From contig JAUSIO010000030.1 of the NCBI GenBank assembly GCA_030647845.1, forward strand, positions 1 through 7,097: a stretch of 7,097 nt of DNA, in the 5' to 3' direction. This stretch comes from a bacterium (GTDB lineage: Bacteria; Patescibacteriota; Minisyncoccia; Phycocordibacterales; SBAW01). The notes beneath the pieces were generated by a model. That model saw only the letters and a list, made by a program, of their open reading frames with translations, did not search any database and was not told the origin of the DNA. Below are positions 1 to 4,797 of this stretch, piece by piece. The position numbers were made by a program, and so were the translations under genes. Position 1 is the stretch's first letter. Every line of letters begins with the position of its first letter.

Positions 1-80
1 TGGATTTGCGAAGACGATAATGTGCCTTTTTCAAGAAGTATTGAAAGGATATTCTGCTGTTTTTGACTTATCTTCTGCAT
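1..80 (-). CDS. N-terminus of a helix-turn-helix protein (possible regulator or Fic-family protein), cut by the window edge
   Basis: Only the first 26 codons are visible, starting at the ATG on the minus strand at 80-78. The protein begins MQKISQKQQNILSILLEKG and continues TLSSSQI. A Lys/Gln-rich helix, an 'ILxxLLEKGxLSSSQI' turn and a second helix are what the first half of a winged helix-turn-helix looks like. Proteins with this start in Patescibacteria are often regulators or Fic-domain proteins with an N-terminal DNA-binding domain; that link is from memory. The rest of the gene lies outside the window, so the family cannot be settled. A perfect inverted repeat at 93-115 sits 12 bp upstream of the start, and such a site is typical of autoregulation. 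TATA-rich sequence directly before the ATG (81-92) leaves room for almost no 5' leader. Confidence 0.6.
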   Translation of the reverse strand, partial: MQKISQKQQNILSILLEKGTLSSSQI

Positions 81-91
81 AATACTATATA
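63..91 (+). promoter_or_regulatory. Candidate plus-strand promoter
   Basis: TTGACT at 63-68 and TATATA at 86-91 are separated by 17 bp, a good sigma-70-like pair. The palindrome at 93-115 would cover the transcription start, so a protein bound there would block this promoter. The promoter points towards the recombinase remnant and lies partly inside the start of the opposite-strand gene. The opposite strand of 81-92 also contains -10-like sequence (TATAGT at 89-84), so the same short segment may serve both directions. Confidence 0.4.
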
Positions 92-92
92 C

Positions 93-115
93 TATCGTAT
101 CAATTTGATACGATA
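93..115. promoter_or_regulatory. Perfect 23-bp palindrome, probable operator
   Basis: The half-site TATCGTATCAA (93-103) is followed by one central T (104) and its exact reverse complement (105-115). An 11-bp perfect dyad is unlikely by chance and has no T-run, so it is not a terminator. It lies between a helix-turn-helix-type gene starting at 80 and plus-strand promoter-like boxes ending at 91. The simplest reading is the binding site of a dimeric regulator, most likely the adjacent minus-strand gene product. The one-base loop makes an RNA hairpin role less likely. Confidence 0.7.
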
Positions 116-126
116 AATGCAAGCTA

Positions 127-175
127 TCCATCGCACTCTAAAAGAAAGCCTCACCCGACCACCGACTGCGATGGA
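127..175. repeat. Imperfect inverted repeat, 12-bp arms
   Basis: The arm TCCATCGCACTC (127-138) matches the reverse complement of 164-175 at 11 of 12 positions, with 25 bp between the arms. No T-run follows the right arm. It lies in the short non-coding stretch between the operator and the recombinase remnant. A second small dyad, ACTACA/TGTAGT, lies at 177-192. Function is unknown; it could be a recombinase binding site, a leftover of a mobile element, or chance. Confidence 0.35.
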
Positions 176-206
176 GACTACAAGTCTGTAGTACGAATCG
201 CCGTAG

Positions 207-506
207 AGCTACATACGGGAGGAGGAGCTGATCGAGGAACTACTAAAGATCATAGACAAGGTAAATATCAATGAGCTAGGCATGCGAATGAAACTGGAGG
301 ACGAGATACGGCGGTTCAACAAGCTGCAAAAGATAGTGAACGGCAGGAGCGGCAAGGGGCTGGTCGAGGAGGACGATGTGAACATCCGGCAGTACGCCAA
401 GTACCTGCTCAAAGACGGCAGCGTGTCGGACAAGCGCGAGCTGCTGGCGAACTTGCGGAGCAAGCTCCTCTACAAAGACAAAAAGATAACGATGGTGCAG
501 GAGTAA
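207..506 (+). pseudogene. C-terminal remnant of a serine site-specific recombinase
   Basis: The open frame from 207 reads SYIREEELIEELLKIID, then a charged coiled-coil-like stretch (about 282-340), then DVNIRQYAKYLLKDG and KRELLANLRSKLLYKDKKI, ending at TAA 504-506. This is how the C-terminal coiled coil and tail of zinc-ribbon serine recombinases look in Patescibacteria (family recognised from memory). The catalytic resolvase domain, the recombinase domain and a recognisable zinc ribbon are all absent. The same frame has TAG stops at 204-206 and 189-191, and a divergent gene begins only about 125 bp upstream, so there is no room for the missing roughly 400 residues. An ATG at 282 could start a 74-residue peptide, but it lacks a convincing ribosome site. 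I call it a decayed 3' end, not a working gene. Confidence 0.7.
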
Positions 507-541
507 CGAAAAAAGCAGCGTGAAAGTCGCTGCTCTTTTCG
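507..541. terminator. Bidirectional intrinsic terminator
   Basis: AGCAGCG (514-520) pairs with CGCTGCT (528-534) around a 7-nt loop. Outer bases CGAAAA (507-512) can pair with TTTTCG (536-541). On the plus strand the stem is followed by CTTTTC, and on the minus strand by a run of six T. It can end transcripts reading through the recombinase remnant and those from tRNA-Ser on the minus strand, whose 3' end lies 81 bp away. The 80 bp between the hairpin and the tRNA hold nothing else that I can identify. Confidence 0.8.
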
Positions 542-621
542 TTAAACTTTTTCGGCGAATGTTTGTGGGTCGCACTGACACATCGACATTGCGGGAACAC
601 GCCGATACAAAGTTGTCAATG

Positions 622-708
622 CGGAGGCGGATGGATTCGAACCATCGGTCCAGTTTCCCGGACAGCAACTTAGCAGGTTGCTGCATTCGACCGCTCTGCC
701 ACGCCTCC
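622..708 (-). tRNA. tRNA-Ser, anticodon GCT
   Basis: Read on the minus strand, the acceptor arm GGAGGCG (708-702) pairs with CGCCTCC (629-623), followed by discriminator G at 622. The anticodon stem GCAAC/GTTGC (681-677 and 669-665) encloses the loop CTGCTAA, giving anticodon GCT at 674-672, which reads AGC and AGU. A long variable arm with stem GTCC/GGAC is present, as expected of a class II serine tRNA, and the T arm is GATGG/CCATC around TTCGAAT. The length is 87 nt. The 3' CCA is not encoded (CAT follows), so it must be added enzymatically. The G discriminator fits seryl-tRNA synthetase recognition. Confidence 0.95.
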
Positions 709-733
709 GTGTATGTAGTGTGCGAGCCACTCG

Positions 734-762
734 TTTATACCTTTTTTCTGACCCTTTTTCCA
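734..762 (-). promoter_or_regulatory. Candidate promoter of tRNA-Ser
   Basis: On the minus strand TGGAAA (762-757) and TATAAA (739-734) are spaced 17 bp apart. The -10 box lies about 25 bp upstream of the tRNA 5' end, leaving a short leader for RNase P to remove. The -35 matches the consensus at 4 of 6 positions. Confidence 0.45.
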
Positions 763-823
763 GTATATGCGGTTATGGTACAATGTCTGTATTGCTACCA
801 CAGAGCACAATAAATAAACGGGG

Positions 824-829
824 TATACT
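824..829 (+). promoter_or_regulatory. -10 box placing the transcript start at the ATG of the gene at 836
   Basis: TATACT ends six bases before the ATG at 836, so transcription from it would begin at or next to the A of the start codon and give a leaderless mRNA. No -35 box is evident at 17 bp. A rival is the extended -10 TGGTACAAT (776-784), which would give a leader of roughly 45 nt, but no well-placed ribosome site precedes the ATG (only GGGG at 820-823, 12 bases away). Confidence 0.5.
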
Positions 830-835
830 AGCGAT

Positions 836-1315
836 ATGACAGACAGCGACCAAGAGAGAGCACGAACTGATGCTCTCGCGTTTTTAAAACGGCACAAAAC
901 CGGGGTGCTCTCGACGGTGTCCGCGCAGGGAGACGCACGCTCGAGGCTTGTACATTACGTGTGCGACGAACAATTCCATTTGTATTTTTCAACTCCTGCG
1001 AGCACACGAAAGGTTGCAGACCTCGCTGGCCACCCACAGGCCAGCTTTGTGGTCGCAACCGAAGAGGTCCCCCAGACCATCCAGCTAGAAGGTATCGTTG
1101 CAGAAATTACCGACAAGCAAAAACTGCACCGGGAGCTGTCTCCTTTGGTTGAAGTAGTGATGCCAAATAGCACATTTTACTGGCCAACGCTCAAACTCGA
1201 CCAGGGCGAACGAAAACTGATGGAGCTGGTGCCCACCTGGATACGCTGGGCAGACTACGCCTTTGCAGAAAAAGGCACCGAACATGTGTTTAAAGAGATT
1301 CCAGTCAAACCGTAA
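836..1315 (+). CDS. Pyridoxamine 5'-phosphate oxidase-like (FMN-binding split-barrel) protein
   Basis: This 159-residue soluble protein fits the PNPOx-like split-barrel family, whose members bind FMN, F420 or heme; many are stress proteins of unknown substrate. Visible family features are an N-terminal helix, then LKRHKTGVLSTVSAQGDARS (about residues 17-36) as the first strands, HLYFSTPASTRKVADLAGHP (48-67) with the Ser-Thr-Arg-Lys segment that usually contacts the flavin phosphate, and SFVVATEE (70-77) followed by an 'IQLEGIVAEITD' strand (82-93). The short length and lack of the classical PdxH C-terminal motif argue against a true pyridoxal-phosphate oxidase and for a general-stress-type protein. 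No signal peptide or membrane segment is seen. It stands alone between the divergent tRNA-Ser and the convergent ATPase gene, only 20 bp from the latter's stop. Cofactor and substrate cannot be told from sequence. Confidence 0.8.
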   Translation: MTDSDQERARTDALAFLKRHKTGVLSTVSAQGDARSRLVHYVCDEQFHLYFSTPASTRKVADLAGHPQASFVVATEEVPQTIQLEGIVAEITDKQKLHRELSPLVEVVMPNSTFYWPTLKLDQGERKLMELVPTWIRWADYAFAEKGTEHVFKEIPVKP

Positions 1316-1335
1316 GAAACAAAGACGCGGTTAAC

Positions 1336-3225
1336 TTACAAAATCCTTCTGCGCAGAAGCGAGGCGTTAAGGGCGACAACCACGGTTGAGAGCGACATAA
1401 AAATCGCCGCGACTGCTGGTTGCAAAATAATCCCTTCAAACGCTAGCGCGCCTGCGGCAATGGGGAGTGCAACAAGATTATACGCAGTCGCCCAAAAAAG
1501 ATTCTGTAGCATTTTTGTGTAGGTCAAACGCGACAGCGTTATTATTTTTGCTATATCTTTCGGGTCATTTTTTACCAATATAATTCCCGCCGACTCTATG
1601 GCAACATTCGTGCCCGCACCAATGGCGATACCGAGGTCGGCTTGGGCAAGCGCGGGGGCATCATTTACCCCATCGCCGACCATCGCAACTTTTTTACCTT
1701 GTGCCTGCAGGAGTTTTACTTTTTCAGACTTTTCTCCTGGGAGCACACGGGCAAAATACTCTTTTATACCCAACTCCTTGGCAACAACCGCCGCGACCTC
1801 TTGCGAGTCACCAGTTATCATCACAACAGAGAGCCCCATGTGCTGTAACTTTTCCACTGCTTCTTTTGCTTCAGGGCGGACCTTGTCGGCGACTGCTATA
1901 GTCCCAAGTATTTTTCTGTCGCTCTCAACTACAATGTCCTCCCCGCCACGGTGCCCTACAAACACGCACACTCCTGCAACGTCGGCCTGGACGCCAATAC
2001 CGGGGATGCGTTCGAACTGTTTTGCTTGTGCAACTGCCAACCCACGCGCCCGTGCCTCTTGTACTATCGCTTTGCCAACGGGGTGCTCAGAGTACATCTC
2101 CACAGCAGCAGCCAAGGCAAGCACCTCGTCTGACGTAGACGAGGTTACAGAAAATGTGCCGAGGGTGAGGGTACCCGTCTTATCAAACAAAACAGTCGTG
2201 ATGTTTCGCGCTGCTTCAAGTGCCACCCTGCGCCGTACAAGAAAGCCGTTTTTGGCCGCCATAGTGGTCGAAATTGCCGCAACCAATGGCACCGCCAGCC
2301 CCAATGCATGCGGACACGCGATGACCAATACCGCGACCAACCGCTCTGTTGCAAATGCGGCCCGCGCCCCCACAAAAAGCCAAGCGAAAAAAGTTACTCC
2401 GCCCGCGCCGACTGCTACAATCGTTAAATAAAAAGCGGCGCGGTCAGAAAGCAGTTGTAAGCGGGACTTCGAGCTTTCTGCTTCGGCGACTAGCCGCATA
2501 ACTCCTGCAAGAAAAGTTGCGTCTCCTACCGTCGTTATTTTTATTCTTAAACTTCCGTCGCCGTTGATTGCGCCTGCCAGCACTCGGTCGCCCGCGGTTT
2601 TGGCGATCGGTTTTGACTCTCCAGTGAGGATGGCTTCATTTACTTCTGAGCTACCCTCAGCGACTTTCCCATCAGCGGGGATCTTGCTTCCGGGTTTGAC
2701 GAGCACTATGTCTCCAATCACCAATTCTTCGATAGGGACCAGCGCTGTTGTGTTTCCGCGTACAACTTCGGCCACATCAGGTAAGAGCTTGACAAGTTCT
2801 TTGAGCACTCCCGATGCACTTTGTACTGCCCGCATTTCAATCCAGTGGCCAAGCAGCATTACAGCAATCAATGTCGACAGTTCCCAAAAGAGCGTCATAC
2901 CGCTCCCTACGAGCAGTGAGAAGACACTGTAGATATACGCGGCACTAATTGCAAGAGCGATAAGGGTCATCATCCCCGGCAAGCGGTTTTGCAATTCTCT
3001 CAATGCTCCGAGTATAAATATCCATCCTCCATAGAAAAAAATAATCGAGCCAAGGATAAGAGCCAGGTAGTGAGAACCAAAAAATTGAGGTGCTGTCCAA
3101 GAAAAGAAGAGTATTGGCAGGTCGGAGTACAACAGTATAGGGGCGGTGAGTACAAGCGTCACCCAAAACTTTTTCAAGAAGTCTGCGGTGTGATGTCCTT
3201 CGTGCGTGTGGTGTGTCCCCTGCAT
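1336..3225 (-). CDS. copB: Heavy-metal (copper-type, CopB-like) P1B ATPase
   Basis: This 629-residue membrane pump couples ATP hydrolysis to metal export. It has a His-rich start (five His among residues 5-12) in place of an HMA metal-binding domain, and hydrophobic segments at about 20-42, 52-74, 85-107 and 110-127. The actuator motif TGES is at 201-204. The transport motif C304-P305-H306 lies in a membrane helix. The phosphorylation motif DKTGTLT starts at D348, the nucleotide-domain HP is at 381-382, TGD at 471-473 and GDGVNDAP at 517-524. The last helices carry Y582-N583 and MSLSTVVVALNA (610-621). CPH with MSxST in the final helix is the pattern of the P1B-3/CopB subgroup, linked to copper (and sometimes silver); the metal is therefore inferred. 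All catalytic motifs are intact and the length is normal for a pump without an HMA domain. No copper chaperone or regulator gene is next to it. The start at 3225 precedes the His-rich tail, and TATAGT lies ten bases upstream. Confidence 0.92.
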   Translation of the reverse strand: MQGTHHTHEGHHTADFLKKFWVTLVLTAPILLYSDLPILFFSWTAPQFFGSHYLALILGSIIFFYGGWIFILGALRELQNRLPGMMTLIALAISAAYIYSVFSLLVGSGMTLFWELSTLIAVMLLGHWIEMRAVQSASGVLKELVKLLPDVAEVVRGNTTALVPIEELVIGDIVLVKPGSKIPADGKVAEGSSEVNEAILTGESKPIAKTAGDRVLAGAINGDGSLRIKITTVGDATFLAGVMRLVAEAESSKSRLQLLSDRAAFYLTIVAVGAGGVTFFAWLFVGARAAFATERLVAVLVIACPHALGLAVPLVAAISTTMAAKNGFLVRRRVALEAARNITTVLFDKTGTLTLGTFSVTSSTSDEVLALAAAVEMYSEHPVGKAIVQEARARGLAVAQAKQFERIPGIGVQADVAGVCVFVGHRGGEDIVVESDRKILGTIAVADKVRPEAKEAVEKLQHMGLSVVMITGDSQEVAAVVAKELGIKEYFARVLPGEKSEKVKLLQAQGKKVAMVGDGVNDAPALAQADLGIAIGAGTNVAIESAGIILVKNDPKDIAKIITLSRLTYTKMLQNLFWATAYNLVALPIAAGALAFEGIILQPAVAAIFMSLSTVVVALNASLLRRRIL

Positions 3226-3232
3226 AGGTTGC

Positions 3233-3261
3233 TTTACTATAGCAGTAGGAGGTGATACAGT
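3233..3261 (+). promoter_or_regulatory. Candidate promoter of the small secreted-protein gene
   Basis: TTTACT (3233-3238) and TACAGT (3256-3261) are 17 bp apart, each matching the consensus at 4 of 6 positions. A start near 3268 would give a leader of about 35 nt holding the Shine-Dalgarno site at 3292-3297. It overlaps the divergent ATPase promoter, so the two genes may be controlled together. Confidence 0.3.
3236..3241 (-). promoter_or_regulatory. -10 box of the ATPase gene
   Basis: TATAGT on the minus strand (3241-3236) ends ten bases before the ATG at 3225, so the mRNA leader would be only a few bases long and no ribosome site fits in it. The box lies within a small imperfect dyad, TACT-ATAGC-AGTA (3235-3247), which could be a regulator site but does not match the CopY-type TACANNTGTA operator. 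Confidence 0.4.
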
Positions 3262-3291
3262 GCCGGCAGATGAGGTGCGGGTGACAGTGAA

Positions 3292-3297
3292 AGGAGG
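3292..3297 (+). promoter_or_regulatory. Strong Shine-Dalgarno site (AGGAGG)
   Basis: AGGAGG lies 5 bases before the ATG at 3303 and 8 bases before the second ATG at 3306; spacing favours 3306 as the real start. It sets this gene apart from its neighbours, which lack ribosome sites. A second, longer match (AGGAGGTGAT) lies at 3247-3256, 7 bases before a GTG at 3260. Confidence 0.75.
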
Positions 3298-3302
3298 ACG
3301 TC

Positions 3303-3554
3303 ATGATGAGAAGGGTTTGGATAGCCGGCTTTTTATTTGCGCTCGTTGCCGTGCCGCTCGCCGGCTACGCTGGGGAGCTTCCGAGACAGCAGGTGGTGGC
3401 AAAGTCGCCACCCAAAGGCGATACATGCAACCGCAACCCATCGACAGGGTTGTGCCCAGAAGAAGGCGGAGCCGGGCGGCAACTGCTCAAATTCGGCATC
3501 AGCGGGAATTTTATGCAGCCACCTAACCAAAACAGCGCGAGCAATTCGCGCTGA
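3303..3554 (+). CDS. Small predicted secreted protein of unknown function
   Basis: The gene encodes 83 residues (82 if the second ATG at 3306 is used). Residues 1-23 form a clear Sec signal peptide: MMRR, a hydrophobic core (VWIAGFLFALVAVPLAG) and a Gly-Tyr-Ala site, with likely cleavage after A23. The mature part of about 60 residues is polar and rich in Pro, Gly, Asn and Gln, with two cysteines (C42 and C51, spaced CX8C) that could form one disulfide. It has no further membrane segment and no His or Met cluster suggesting metal binding. I recognise no family. The reading frame is supported by an in-frame stop upstream (TGA 3282-3284), a well-placed AGGAGG, the signal peptide and a terminator at its end. 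It is divergent from the metal pump, with 77 bp between the start codons, so a role in envelope metal handling is possible, but that is inference from position only. A rival frame from GTG 3260 gives an Arg-rich, featureless product and is less likely. Confidence 0.7.
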   Translation: MMRRVWIAGFLFALVAVPLAGYAGELPRQQVVAKSPPKGDTCNRNPSTGLCPEEGGAGRQLLKFGISGNFMQPPNQNSASNSR

Positions 3555-3559
3555 TTTTT
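3534..3559 (+). terminator. Intrinsic terminator overlapping the stop codon
   Basis: AGCGCGA (3534-3540) pairs perfectly with TCGCGCT (3546-3552) around a 5-nt loop, and five T follow at 3555-3559. The right arm includes the first base of the TGA stop (3552-3554), so the hairpin is built from the last codons of the secreted-protein gene. On the minus strand the same stem is followed by GTTTT, so it may also end transcripts of the convergent malic enzyme gene, whose stop lies about 50 bp away. A weaker dyad, CTTCG/CGAAG (3566-3580), lies between. Confidence 0.75.
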
Positions 3560-3605
3560 CTTGCCCTTCGTAGCTCGAAGTGGTAGCGAAGATGCGAAGT
3601 AGAGT

Positions 3606-4757
3606 CTATTTGATAGCCCTGGCAACTGCAACGGCAACCCCTTTTTCAAACGGGTCGGGAACGATTTTTTGTGCGGTTGGTTTTTTTACTAGTGCGGCGA
3701 GGTTGTGCGCCGCGCACAACTTCATCGCGTCGGTGATTTTTGACACGCGGTTGTCGAGCGCTCCGCGGAACACCCCGGGGAAGACGAGCGAGTTGTTGAT
3801 TTGGTTGTGGTAGTCACTGCGGCCAGTTGCAACCACCTTGGCACCTCCCCGTTTTGCCTCCTGGGGCATTATCTCCGGCGTTGGGTTGGCGAGTGCAAAC
3901 ACAATCGCGCTTTTCGCCATTTTTTGTATATCTTTTGCGTGCAGGATGTTTGGGCCCGAGACGCCCACCACTGCGTCCGCACCGGCGAGTGCCTCACCAA
4001 GCCCGCCTTTTATTTTCCGCGGATTTGTTTTTTTGGCCAACTCTTTTTTGTGTGCGGGGCGTTTTGTGTCGAGTACTCCCCTGCTGTCGAGCACCACAAT
4101 ATCTTTGATTCCGGCACGCAAAAGCAGTTTGGTAACCGCAGTGCCCGCAGCACCCGCGCCGACAACAACCACCTTCAATTTTTTAAAATCCTTTTTTACG
4201 ACTTTCGCCGCGTTGAGGAGTGCCGCCGTAACTGCAATCGCCGTGCCGTGCTGGTCGTCGTGCATCACCGGTATGCTAAGCCGCGCTTTGATGCGCTCCT
4301 CGATTGCAAAACAATGTGGCGCGGCAAAATCTTCGAGGTTGATGCCGCCAAACGCGGGTGCGATGTGGCACACTGTCTCGACTATCTCGTCGACGTCCTG
4401 CGTATCTAACACTATGGGGAACGCGTCAACATTTGCAAATGTTTTAAACAGGGCGCACTTCCCTTCCATCACCGGCAAGGCCCCATAGGGTCCGATGTTG
4501 CCGAGCCCCAACACTGCCGAGCCGTCGGAGATAACTGCGACCATCTTGCCTTTGATAGTGTAGTCCCGCGCTAATTTTTCTTGCAACCCCTTCGACTTGC
4601 TCAGGGCAAGCAACATCGAAACCGCCGCTACGCCCGGCGTGTACACGAGCGAAAGGTCGGCACGATTTTTGATTTGCATTGTGGGCGCAATCCTAATTTT
4701 CCCGCCCAGCTTTTTGTGCAGCGCAATTGCTTTTTTTGCCGTGTCGTTTTTCGCCAT
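3606..4757 (-). CDS. Malic enzyme, NAD(P)-dependent, short bacterial type
   Basis: The 383-residue cytosolic enzyme oxidatively decarboxylates malate to pyruvate and CO2 with reduction of NAD(P), linking C4 acids to pyruvate. The N-terminal domain carries LSLVYTPGVA (35-44) with the catalytic tyrosine at 39 and PVMEGKCALFK (95-105) with the conserved lysines. Metal-binding acids are in NLEDFAAPHCF (140-150) and HDDQHGTA (166-173). The Rossmann domain has VVVVGAGAAG (196-205), LDSRG at 223-227, ALANPTPEI (288-296) and the late motif TGRSDYHNQINNS (311-323). Cofactor choice between NAD and NADP is not settled. The phosphotransacetylase-like domain that E. coli MaeB carries after this core is absent, and the length is normal for the short form. 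The start at 4757 is chosen because homology begins at MAKNDTAKKAIALHKKLGGK; an open frame extends further upstream but runs into recG. It is divergent from recG across 40 bp. Confidence 0.92.
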   Translation of the reverse strand: MAKNDTAKKAIALHKKLGGKIRIAPTMQIKNRADLSLVYTPGVAAVSMLLALSKSKGLQEKLARDYTIKGKMVAVISDGSAVLGLGNIGPYGALPVMEGKCALFKTFANVDAFPIVLDTQDVDEIVETVCHIAPAFGGINLEDFAAPHCFAIEERIKARLSIPVMHDDQHGTAIAVTAALLNAAKVVKKDFKKLKVVVVGAGAAGTAVTKLLLRAGIKDIVVLDSRGVLDTKRPAHKKELAKKTNPRKIKGGLGEALAGADAVVGVSGPNILHAKDIQKMAKSAIVFALANPTPEIMPQEAKRGGAKVVATGRSDYHNQINNSLVFPGVFRGALDNRVSKITDAMKLCAAHNLAALVKKPTAQKIVPDPFEKGVAVAVARAIK

Positions 4758-4763
4758 ACCGTT

Positions 4764-4771
4764 AGAATATA
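4764..4771 (-). promoter_or_regulatory. -10 region of the malic enzyme gene
   Basis: On the minus strand two overlapping -10-like boxes precede the ATG at 4757: TATTCT (4769-4764), six bases away, and TATATT (4771-4766), eight bases away. Either places the transcript start at or very near the ATG. No ribosome site is present. Confidence 0.5.
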
Positions 4772-4785
4772 CCAAACCACGCCTA

Positions 4786-4791
4786 TATAAT
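4786..4791 (+). promoter_or_regulatory. Consensus -10 box of recG, leaderless layout
   Basis: A perfect TATAAT ends six bases before the GTG at 4798, so the first transcribed base should be at or next to the G of GTG. The -35 region is weak (TTAGAA at 4762-4767, 18 bp upstream). It is interleaved with the opposite-strand malic enzyme promoter. Confidence 0.65.
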
Positions 4792-4797
4792 AGCCGG

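Noticed and set aside
520..813. Open frame across the tRNA-Ser gene (MDSNHRSSFPDSNLAG...)
   Set aside because: It is the translation of the tRNA itself, whose arms and anticodon are all present. This peptide is a well-known false protein from serine tRNA genes.
1308..1332. Possible terminator between the two convergent genes (AACCG/CGGTT)
   Set aside because: Only a 5-bp stem with a 15-nt loop and no T-run on either strand; too weak to call.
1598..2431. Long plus-strand frame of 277 codons inside the ATPase gene
   Set aside because: It is antisense to an intact P-type ATPase with all motifs, is low in complexity (Ala, Thr, Ser, Pro), and has no recognisable domain.
3260..3526. GTG-started frame overlapping the secreted-protein gene
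   Set aside because: The product is Arg-rich with no signal, domain or conserved-looking pattern. The strong ribosome site before it is noted as a finding, but the 3303 frame has far better support.
3566..3600. Repeated CGAAG units and a small CTTCG/CGAAG hairpin
   Set aside because: Too short and irregular for a repeat array; likely chance or a minor part of the terminator region.
3801..4488. Plus-strand frames of about 200 codons inside the malic enzyme gene
   Set aside because: They lie opposite an intact enzyme gene and show composition typical of antisense translation.
4597..4797. N-terminal extension of RecG upstream of GTG 4798
   Set aside because: It would overlap the divergent malic enzyme start and promoter. 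RecG homology begins at VNLSDPI, and a consensus TATAAT lies within the extension just before the GTG.
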